Below, piece by piece: positions 8,531 through 14,834 of a stretch of 45,051 nucleotides of DNA. The DNA lies in NCBI GenBank assembly GCA_945906305.1, contig CAMDQT010000027.1, forward strand, positions 1-45,051, written 5' to 3'. Source of the stretch: Ferrithrix thermotolerans DSM 19514. Its GTDB lineage: Bacteria; Actinomycetota; Acidimicrobiia; Acidimicrobiales; CAIXPF01. The notes under the pieces are model-generated. The model ran no database searches. It was not told the DNA's origin and saw nothing but the letters and a program-made list of their open reading frames with translations. Numbering within the stretch: the stretch's first letter is position 1; each line of letters starts with the position of its first letter. The translations under genes were made by a program, and so were the position numbers.

Positions 8531-8959
8531 ATGGCTTCGCTTCCTACCCCCCACGAGGTGCTGCCGCAGCGCGCGCCGTTTCTGTTCATCTCGGAGATCC
8601 TGGCCATCGAGCCCGGTGTTCGGGCCGAGGCGAGCTGGCAGCTTACGGGCGAGGAGTTCTTCTTCGCCGGACACTTCCCCGCCCGACCGGTTCTGCCCGG
8701 AGTGTTGCAGATCGAGGCCATCGCCCAGTGCGGTGGGCTGGCGCTGTGGGGCGATGACCGAGCGGCCGGTAAGTTAGGGCTGTTCGGCGGGGTGGAGAAG
8801 GCCCGCTTCCGGCGACTGGTCCTTCCCGGTGATCGGCTGCATCTGCGCTTCGAGATGGCCCGGGTGTCGGCCCGGGCGGCGAAGGGAACGGGCCGTGCCG
8901 AGGTTGACGGCGAACTCGCCTGCGAGGCGGAACTGTTCTTCGTCCTGGTCGACGCCTGA
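8531..8959 (+). CDS. fabZ: (3R)-hydroxyacyl-ACP dehydratase, FabZ-like
   Basis: A hot-dog fold dehydratase of type II fatty acid synthesis. The catalytic pair is His48 in FFFAGHFPARPVLPGV and Glu62 in LQIEAIAQ, the standard FabZ spacing. The N-terminus (LPTPHEVLPQRAPFLFI) is also typical. 142 residues is normal. It faces the fab cluster tail-to-tail, with only 14 bases between its stop and that of fabF. Together the genes cover the elongation cycle except enoyl reduction. A relative acting on another acyl chain cannot be excluded. Confidence 0.85.
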   Translation: MASLPTPHEVLPQRAPFLFISEILAIEPGVRAEASWQLTGEEFFFAGHFPARPVLPGVLQIEAIAQCGGLALWGDDRAAGKLGLFGGVEKARFRRLVLPGDRLHLRFEMARVSARAAKGTGRAEVDGELACEAELFFVLVDA

Positions 8960-8973
8960 GGGCGACGACGTGG

Positions 8974-10152
8974 TCAGCTCGGCGCGGGGGCGATGACCAG
9001 TGAGCCGTTGTGGCCACCGAAGCCAAAGCTGTTCGACAACGAGATGGCGGGTTCCCATGGCCGTGGGTCACCGAGTACGAGGTCTATCTGATCGAGATTG
9101 GGATCGACCTTCGTGGTGCACGCGGTGGGGGGGATCAGCCGGTGGCCCATAGCCAACAGCACCGCAATGGCCTCAATGGCGCCGGCCGCCCCGAGGGCAT
9201 GGCCGGTAACGCCCTTGGTCGAGGTCACCGCCGGACGGCGCGGGCCGAACAGCTTGCTGATCGCTTCGGCTTCGGCGGCGTCGTTCAGCGGGGTTGACGT
9301 GCCGTGGGCATTGATGTGAGCGATGTCTGCCTTGGTCACGCCAGCGTCGGCGAGGGCCATTTCCATGCACGCCACCGCACCAGAGCCACCTGGCGAAGGG
9401 GCGGTGATGTGGTAGGCGTCGGCGCTGTTGCCCGCGCCGAGAATCTCCCCGTAGATGGTGGCACCTCGGGCTTTGGCATGCTCCAGCTCCTCGAGCACCA
9501 CCACGCCACCAGCCTCGGCGATGGCGAACCCGTCGCGCTCCGCATCGAAGGGTCGGCTGATGCCGCTACGGGTCAGGGCCGTCATGTTGCCAAAGCCAGC
9601 CAATGCGGTAGGGGTGAGCGAGGATTCGGCTCCGCCGGCAATCATCACGTCGACCATGTCCCAGCGGAGGTAGCGCATTGCCGCCCCGATGGAGTGCGTC
9701 GATGCGGCACACGCCGTCACAGTTGTCTCGCACGGACCCTGAAACCCGTAACGCATCGACACCGCGGCGGAGGCCGCGTTGGACATCATCATCGGGACCA
9801 GAAAGGGGGAGACCCGTCGGCTGCCCTTCTCGTGGTTCACGATGATCTGTTCCTCGAGCGTTCCCAGGCCACCGACGCCAGTGGCGATGTTGACGCCGAT
9901 GCGCCTCGGGTCGGCCTTGAGGTCACCGGCATGTTCGAGGGCCATCGCCGCCGCGGCGAGGCCGAGTTGCGCGAAGCGATCGGTCCGTCGGACCTCTTTG
10001 GAATTGTCGAAGTAGGGGGTGGGATCAAAGTCGTCGATCTGGCGGATGCCCGGCTGCGGCGTGGACAACAACCCGCGCCAATACGCGTCGAGGCCGATCC
10101 CACACGGGGCAACGACTCCCATTCCAGTCACCACGACCCGACGACGGCTCAT
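8974..10152 (-). CDS. fabF: 3-oxoacyl-ACP synthase II (KAS II)
   Basis: Elongates acyl-ACP with malonyl-ACP. The active-site Cys148 is in TVTACAAST, with His residues in INAHGTSTP and VTGHALGAAGAIEA; together they form the C-H-H triad of KAS I/II. The start is ATG 10152 (MSRRRVVVTGMGVV), with AAGGGA about seven bases upstream on the minus strand. An in-frame ATG at 10200 would only add an unrelated N-terminus reaching towards acpP. Last gene of the fabD-fabH-fabG-acpP-fabF run. 392 residues, slightly short for the family. Confidence 0.94.
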   Translation of the reverse strand: MSRRRVVVTGMGVVAPCGIGLDAYWRGLLSTPQPGIRQIDDFDPTPYFDNSKEVRRTDRFAQLGLAAAAMALEHAGDLKADPRRIGVNIATGVGGLGTLEEQIIVNHEKGSRRVSPFLVPMMMSNAASAAVSMRYGFQGPCETTVTACAASTHSIGAAMRYLRWDMVDVMIAGGAESSLTPTALAGFGNMTALTRSGISRPFDAERDGFAIAEAGGVVVLEELEHAKARGATIYGEILGAGNSADAYHITAPSPGGSGAVACMEMALADAGVTKADIAHINAHGTSTPLNDAAEAEAISKLFGPRRPAVTSTKGVTGHALGAAGAIEAIAVLLAMGHRLIPPTACTTKVDPNLDQIDLVLGDPRPWEPAISLSNSFGFGGHNGSLVIAPAPS

Positions 10153-10209
10153 GTTCGTAATCCCTTCGATCGACCTAGGCGGAGTCCGCCCGAGCAGCAC
10201 AACTGCGGC

Positions 10210-10443
10210 TCAGAGTTTTCCGGTGATCAGTTCGTAGGCCTGTCCGATGGTGGCGATTCCCTCGAGTTCTTCCTCCTCGACGGTGACGTCGAACTCTTCC
10301 TCGAGCGCCATGACCAACTCGACGAGATCGAGGCTGTCCGCATCGAGATCATCGGCGAAGCTCGCTTCCATGGTCACCTTGGCCGCGTCGACCTCGAGCA
10401 CCTTGACGGCGCAATCCTTGAAACGTTCGAAGTTGTCAGCCAT
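10210..10443 (-). CDS. acpP: Acyl carrier protein
   Basis: A 77-residue acidic protein carrying the growing acyl chain on a 4'-phosphopantetheine arm. The modified serine is Ser37 in [12 protein letters not shown], the classic DSL motif with surrounding acidic helix. It sits between fabG and fabF as in many bacteria. AGGAG lies about ten bases before the ATG on the minus strand. Confidence 0.96.
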   Translation of the reverse strand: MADNFERFKDCAVKVLEVDAAKVTMEASFADDLDADSLDLVELVMALEEEFDVTVEEEELEGIATIGQAYELITGKL

Positions 10444-10521
10444 TTGGGGTTTGCTCCTATTAGCGAAGGACGGGGGTGCGAGCTACGAGAAATCTAGTGA
10501 CTGGGTGGGGCGAGACGGTGC

Positions 10522-11262
10522 TTACGCTCCCATGGTGAGGCCACCATCGACGGCCACGACAATGCCGGTGATGTAACCGGCACCCTCTGAGGCGAGGAAG
10601 GCCACCGCTTCGGCCACCTCGTCGGCCTGGCCGATGCGGCCTGCGGGTACACCTTGGACCAGGGCGCTGCGCTGCGCCTCGGTGAGGGCGTCGGTCATGT
10701 CGGTGGCGATCGGCCCAGGGGCGACGACGTTGACGGTGATGTTCCGGGAGGCGAACTCGCGGGCCAAAGAGCGGGCCAGACCAACGAGGCCTGCTTTGGA
10801 CGCCGCATAGTTGGCTTGCCCGGCCTGGCCGACCAAGCCCACCACGGACGAGATGAAGACGATCCGGCCGTAACGCTGGCGCATCATGGTTTTGACCGCC
10901 CGCTTGGCGACCCGGAAACCACCGGTGAGGTTGGCGTCGAGAACTCCGCTGAAGTCGTCCTCGCTCATCCGCAGGATGAGGGTGTCCTTGGTGATCCCAG
11001 CGTTGGAGACGACGATGTCGACCGGCCCGAAGGTGGCCTCCACCTCGGCGAAGGCAGCCTCGACGTCGGCGCTGGAGGTGACATCGGCGCGGACAGCAAG
11101 GACGTCTGGGGGCAGTGTGCCTGGCGCCGGCGGGGCGCTACGGAAGGTGATGGCGACGCGGTGGCCGTCAGCGGCGAAGCGGCGGGCGCAGGCGAGGCCG
11201 ATACCTCGGTTGCCACCCGTTACCAAAACCGTTCGTGGTTGCTTGTCGCCCAACGTGATCAC
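10522..11262 (-). CDS. fabG: 3-oxoacyl-ACP reductase
   Basis: NADPH-dependent reduction of the 3-oxoacyl-ACP made by FabH/FabF. A short-chain dehydrogenase with TGGNRGIG near the N-terminus (dinucleotide binding), NAGIT, and the Ser-Tyr-Lys triad in ISSVVGLVGQAGQANYAASKAG order near residues 135-155. VAPGPIATDMT is also typical. GTG 11262 is preferred because it gives a four-base GTGA overlap with the fabH stop and a 246-residue protein; an ATG at 11274 would add four residues. Confidence 0.93.
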   Translation of the reverse strand: MITLGDKQPRTVLVTGGNRGIGLACARRFAADGHRVAITFRSAPPAPGTLPPDVLAVRADVTSSADVEAAFAEVEATFGPVDIVVSNAGITKDTLILRMSEDDFSGVLDANLTGGFRVAKRAVKTMMRQRYGRIVFISSVVGLVGQAGQANYAASKAGLVGLARSLAREFASRNITVNVVAPGPIATDMTDALTEAQRSALVQGVPAGRIGQADEVAEAVAFLASEGAGYITGIVVAVDGGLTMGA

Positions 11263-12191
11263 GCACCGTCCCACCGCAGAAGGGCGCTGGCCCAGGACAT
11301 GCCAGCACCGAAGCCGACCAACAATACGAGATCACCCGGGCTGAGCTGGCCCTTGCCCACGGCGTCGGTGAGAGCCATTGGAATCGACCCCGATGAGGTG
11401 TTGCCGACGCGCTCGATGTTGACCGCGACGCGTTGCATGTCGACCCCGAGCTTGCTCGCGGCTGACTCGATGATACGAAGGTTGGCCTGGTGAGGAACGA
11501 CAAGGGCGACGTCTGCAATGTCGATGCCGGCAGCGTCCAACGCGGCCCGAGCGGAGTCGACCATGACCCGGACGGCCCGGCGAAAGACTTCCCGACCCTC
11601 CATGACCAGCACTCCGCCGATATCGGCATAGAGGATGCCCGCGGCCGTGCCGTCCGAGCCGAGGTTCCAGCTCAGCAGGCTGGCCTCGGGTTGCTCTCGG
11701 GCCTCAAGCACGACGGCACCGGCGCCATCGGCGAAGAGGATGGCCGTGCCGCGATCGTGGTAGTCCGTAATTCGAGACAAGCTGTCACAGCCGATGACGA
11801 GGATGTTGCCCATCCCCATCGAGATCATGGCCTGGGCGGCCACCAAGCCATAGATGAACCCTGAGCAGGCGGCGTTGACGTCAAAGGCCCCGCTTCGCAG
11901 CCCGAGTTGGGCCTGCACCGTGGATGCCGTGGCGGGGACCGTCTGGTCCGGCGTCGTTGTTGCGAGCACGACCAGTTCAATGGAAGCTGGGTCGAGTCCT
12001 GAACGTTCAATCGCTTGCCGACCGGCGCGCACCGCGAGTTCGGAGGTCATGCCCCCTACCCGTCGCTCGCGGATACCGGTGCGGTCCACGATCCAGGCAT
12101 CGTTCGTGTCGGTCATGGCTTCGAGGTCGTGGTTGGTGAGGATCTGATCCGGTAACGCCGACCCGAGTCCTTTGATCACGCCGGTACGCAT
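11259..12191 (-). CDS. fabH: 3-oxoacyl-ACP synthase III (KAS III)
   Basis: Starts fatty acid chains by condensing an acyl-CoA with malonyl-ACP. The triad is Cys109 (VNAACSGFIYG), His in VPHQANLR and Asn in ERVGNTSSGS. The N-terminus (TGVIKGLGSALPDQILTN) and the DRTGIRERR arginine loop match FabH. GAAGGGG lies about five bases before the ATG. The 153-base space from fabD holds two possible hairpins, so fabH may be partly independent of fabD. Confidence 0.95.
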   Translation of the reverse strand: MRTGVIKGLGSALPDQILTNHDLEAMTDTNDAWIVDRTGIRERRVGGMTSELAVRAGRQAIERSGLDPASIELVVLATTTPDQTVPATASTVQAQLGLRSGAFDVNAACSGFIYGLVAAQAMISMGMGNILVIGCDSLSRITDYHDRGTAILFADGAGAVVLEAREQPEASLLSWNLGSDGTAAGILYADIGGVLVMEGREVFRRAVRVMVDSARAALDAAGIDIADVALVVPHQANLRIIESAASKLGVDMQRVAVNIERVGNTSSGSIPMALTDAVGKGQLSPGDLVLLVGFGAGMSWASALLRWDGA

Positions 12192-12250
12192 CGCACCCCT
12201 TCGACCACGGTTTTCTCCTACGGCCGGATGGCCCGCTCAGGGACCGTCCT

Positions 12251-12329
12251 ACCCCTCATCATTGCCGATCAAGGGGTGCTCAGGTACGCCAATCCGATGC
12301 CCCCGAGGAGGGTGGTGTCGCCGGGGCAT
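12251..12329 (-). promoter_or_regulatory. Two weak inverted repeats between fabD and fabH
   Basis: In transcript order, arms ATGCCCC/GGGGCAT (12297-12303 and 12323-12329) come 16 bases after the fabD stop. Arms ACCCCT/AGGGGT (12251-12256 and 12272-12277) follow. Loops are long (19 and 15 bases), so stability is uncertain. They may be a partial terminator or a processing site. I see no clear promoter. Confidence 0.25.
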
Positions 12330-12344
12330 TGCGGCGTCGAAGCG

Positions 12345-13532
12345 TCACGGGGCGGTGCGGAGCCAGGCGACCGGTTGACGGTTGGTCACCCGTTCGCCGT
12401 GGTGGGCGAGCAGGCCCATCAGCCAGCCCGTGAAGCGAGAGCGGACCTCGTGCTCGCCGACTCGACCAAGCACATCGCCAACCTCGACCCGGTGCCCGTC
12501 GTACAGGTTTGCGTCGGGGGAGAAGACGCCCGCGGCGGGGCTCACCACGAGGCGCTCCACGGCGAAAAGATGTTCCCCATCGGTGGGTGCCATCGCATCA
12601 GGGGCGATTTGGGCGAGGTCTGTCACGAGCTTGTCGACCTCCTGCGGAGTGGAAGCGGACAGTGTCGGAATCCCCTCCGCGGTGCGCTTGGCCATACCGG
12701 TCAGTACCTTACCGGGACCAAGTTCGACGAGGACGGATACCCCGTCATCGACGAGGGAGCCGAGCAGTTGGCGCCACAGAACTGGGCTGCAGAGCTGGCG
12801 GGACAAGAGATCTGGCCAGTCACGTGCCGTCTGATGGAGAGAGGCGTCGACGTTGGCGCCTACCGGCACCACGGCATCGGCAAAGGCCACGGTAGCGAGC
12901 GCGGCATCGAGGCGGGTTTGGGCAGAACTCATGTACGGCGTGTGGAAGGCGCCGCTGACTGCCACGGGCATAACGGCCTTGGCGCCGCGGGCCTTGGCCG
13001 CCGCCCCCGCCAGTTGCAGTGCCTCGGCCGAGCCAGCGATGACCACTTGGCCGGGAGCGTTGGCGTTGGCCAGCCAGACCTCACCACCGCTAACCCGGAC
13101 CTCGGCACAGGCTGCGGCGACGAGGTCGTCCTCGAGGCCGAGGACCGCGGCCATAGTGCCGACTCGCTGCACGCTGGCTTCGCGCATGGCCGCACCACGC
13201 TCGGCCACCAGCCGACAGCCAGTGGCGAAATCGATCACGCCCGCGGCCACCAGGGCGCTGTACTCGCCGAGGCTATGGCCTGCCATGCGGCTGGCGCTGA
13301 TGCCGCGGCGACGCACCGCGTCGAGGACCACCATCGACATGACGAAGGTGGCCAGTTGGGCGTTGTGGGTGAGCTTGAGCTCCTCAGCATCGGTGTGCAG
13401 GAGCAGTTCAGCGACATTCCGACCCGTAGCGGCACTGGCCTCGGCGACGAGGGCCCATGACGGCTCGTCCCGCCATGGGTCGCCCATGGCGGGCTTCTGG
13501 GATCCCTGGCCGGGAAAGGTGAAGGCGAGCAT
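12345..13532 (-). CDS. fabD: Malonyl-CoA:ACP transacylase with C-terminal biotinyl-like domain
   Basis: Moves malonyl groups from CoA to ACP. The transacylase (about residues 1-300) has FTFPGQGSQ, nucleophile Ser87 (AGHSLGEY) and His197 (GAFHTPYM), then ELGPGKVLTGM. At 395 residues it is about 85 longer than usual FabD. The extra tail from about residue 329 reads like a biotinyl/lipoyl barrel: VVSPAAGVF, DGHRVEVGDVLGRV, then a hairpin EVRSRFTGWL and GERVTNRQPVAWL. The lysine that is normally modified at the hairpin tip is absent. First gene of the fab run; no strong Shine-Dalgarno. Confidence 0.92.
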   Translation of the reverse strand: MLAFTFPGQGSQKPAMGDPWRDEPSWALVAEASAATGRNVAELLLHTDAEELKLTHNAQLATFVMSMVVLDAVRRRGISASRMAGHSLGEYSALVAAGVIDFATGCRLVAERGAAMREASVQRVGTMAAVLGLEDDLVAAACAEVRVSGGEVWLANANAPGQVVIAGSAEALQLAGAAAKARGAKAVMPVAVSGAFHTPYMSSAQTRLDAALATVAFADAVVPVGANVDASLHQTARDWPDLLSRQLCSPVLWRQLLGSLVDDGVSVLVELGPGKVLTGMAKRTAEGIPTLSASTPQEVDKLVTDLAQIAPDAMAPTDGEHLFAVERLVVSPAAGVFSPDANLYDGHRVEVGDVLGRVGEHEVRSRFTGWLMGLLAHHGERVTNRQPVAWLRTAP

Positions 13533-13800
13533 CGGTGTGGGGGGTACTCCGGCGATGGTGAGCGGTGGGGGTTGCTCGTGGTGATTGAGCGGTGATCGGG
13601 GCTGGACAATGCCTTAGACCACGCAGCGCCACGTTGGGTTTCATTTTTGACCACAACGTTGGATCTCGAGATTTGGGTGGTGGAGAAAGGTGAGCGAGCA
13701 GGAGCGCGCGGTGGGTGAGGGAATGAACGCGCTACGCAGCTTTGCACGCCTACTGTCGCTGCGGGCGCATGGGCCTGTGGCTGCTAACGTTCCGGAGCCC
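13533..13800. other. Intergenic region between fabD and tRNA-Leu(CAA)
   Basis: About 270 bases of divergent regulatory space with no credible gene. ACGTTGG occurs twice (13631-13637 and 13656-13662) around an AT-richer TTTTTGACC stretch, and a CTCGAG palindrome lies at 13666-13671. The fabD promoter (-) and the tRNA promoter (+) should be here, but I cannot fix a -10 box with confidence. Confidence 0.4.
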
Positions 13801-13881
13801 GCCCGGGTGGTGGAATGGCAGACACGGAGGACTCAAAATCCTTTGCCGCAAGGCGTGCGGGTTCGAGTCCCGCCCCGGGCA
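13801..13881 (+). tRNA. tRNA-Leu, anticodon CAA
   Basis: The acceptor stem GCCCGGG (13801-13807) pairs with CCCGGGC (13874-13880), with discriminator A at 13881. The anticodon stem GAGGA/TCCTT holds the loop CTCAAAA, giving anticodon CAA for UUG. A long variable arm marks a class II tRNA. The T-arm is GCGGG-TTCGAGT-CCCGC. CCA is not encoded. Confidence 0.96.
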
Positions 13882-13920
13882 CTCGACGCTTCGGCAGGCC
13901 GCGATCGATGATAGGCCACC

Positions 13921-13926
13921 TACACT
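13921..13926 (+). promoter_or_regulatory. Putative -10 box for the coiled-coil/ANTAR unit
   Basis: TACACT lies eight bases before ATG 13935, with no Shine-Dalgarno between. It is 40 bases past the tRNA and fits a leaderless transcript. Confidence 0.5.
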
Positions 13927-13934
13927 GGCCGGTC

Positions 13935-14240
13935 ATGACCGCCCCAACAGCCATCGAGCGTCGTTTGGCCGGCGTCGGCGCTGAGCTGAGCCGACTCCGC
14001 GAGGACCTGCGGATTGCGGACGAGGAGTTGGCCCACTTCCGGGCCGAGGCCGACGACGCCCGCCTGCGGGCCATGGTGTCCGAGGACAAGTCCGCGCCGC
14101 GGGCCGATCGGGAGGCGCAGCGGTCCCTCGACGCGATCGGCCGGCAGCGGCAACATGTGCTGGGGGAATTGAATCGGCTTGAGCGATCGCAGGACCAGTT
14201 GCTCGACGAATTGAGCGCGGCGCGGCGGGCTCAATCATGA
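13935..14240 (+). CDS. Small coiled-coil protein coupled to ANTAR regulator
   Basis: A 101-residue charged protein, almost wholly helical by composition, with heptad-like Leu/Ile spacing (ELSRLREDLRIADEELAHFRAEADDARL, given here as overlapping pieces ELSRLREDL and ADEELAHFRA). No membrane segment, Cys or known domain. Function unknown. Its stop overlaps the next ATG as ATGA (14237-14240), which couples it to the response regulator and suggests that the two products work together. ATG 13935 is chosen because of the -10 box at 13921; a longer reading frame would start inside the tRNA. Confidence 0.75.
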   Translation: MTAPTAIERRLAGVGAELSRLREDLRIADEELAHFRAEADDARLRAMVSEDKSAPRADREAQRSLDAIGRQRQHVLGELNRLERSQDQLLDELSAARRAQS

Positions 14241-14812
14241 CCCGGGTTGTCATTGCGGAGGATGAGGCGATCATTCGGCTGGATCTGCGTGAAACCCTTG
14301 TCGAAGAGGGCTATGAAGTCGTCGGGGAGACAGGACGAGGCGACGAAGCGGTCCGCCTGGTGCGAGAACTCGCCCCCGACCTCGTCATTCTGGACATCAA
14401 GATGCCCGGCATGGATGGGCTCGAGGCCGCTCGGCTCATCCATGGGGACCGCTTGGCTGCGGTGCTCATCCTGACGGCGTTCAGTCAACGCGAGTTGATC
14501 GTGCAGGCACGAGACGCCGGAGCTTTGGCCTATCTGGTCAAGCCATTCCAGCGTTCGGACCTCGTGCCGGCCATCGAGGTTGCCCTCGGGCGTTTCGCCG
14601 AGTTGCGCGCCTTGCAAGAGCAATCCCTCGACCTCGAGGATCGTCTTGCGACGCGCAAGCTGCTCGATCGGGCCAAGGGAATCCTGATGGACGACTGCGC
14701 CCTGGGCGAGCAGGCCGCCTTCCGGTTCGTCCAGACCACCGCGATGACCGAGCGGAGCACCATGAAGCTGGTTGCCGAACGCATCATCGAGGGGGAACTG
14801 CGTCCGACCTAG
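14237..14812 (+). CDS. ANTAR-domain response regulator (PdtaR-like)
   Basis: A receiver domain (about 1-120) with acidic residues AEDE, phospho-acceptor Asp53 (LVILDIKMPGMDG), and conserved Thr and Lys in ILTAF and VKPF. It is joined by a coiled helix to an ANTAR RNA-binding domain (about 130-185: LATRKLLDRAKGILMDD ... AFRFVQTTAM). ANTAR proteins act as antiterminators by binding paired hexaloop hairpins in target mRNAs. In Mycobacterium the homologue PdtaR (Rv1626) also lies near polA and is phosphorylated by PdtaS; no kinase gene is in this window. 191 residues, full length. Confidence 0.92.
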   Translation: MTRVVIAEDEAIIRLDLRETLVEEGYEVVGETGRGDEAVRLVRELAPDLVILDIKMPGMDGLEAARLIHGDRLAAVLILTAFSQRELIVQARDAGALAYLVKPFQRSDLVPAIEVALGRFAELRALQEQSLDLEDRLATRKLLDRAKGILMDDCALGEQAAFRFVQTTAMTERSTMKLVAERIIEGELRPT

Positions 14813-14820
14813 CCCTGCCG

Positions 14821-14826
14821 TAGCAT
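14821..14826 (+). promoter_or_regulatory. Putative -10 box for polA
   Basis: TAGCAT lies eight bases before ATG 14835, with no Shine-Dalgarno. The same hexamer and spacing occur before uvrB (25366) and the methyltransferase at 34812. Confidence 0.55.
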
Positions 14827-14834
14827 CGCCACCG

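Noticed and set aside
9304-10497. 397-codon plus-strand frame over fabF and acpP
   Set aside because: It covers two well-supported minus-strand genes and has a low-complexity product.
12228-13460. 410-codon frame antisense to fabD
   Set aside because: Shadow of fabD; no domain and no start signals.
13690-13911. Short frame spanning the tRNA-Leu(CAA)
   Set aside because: It runs through the whole tRNA, so it is not a gene.
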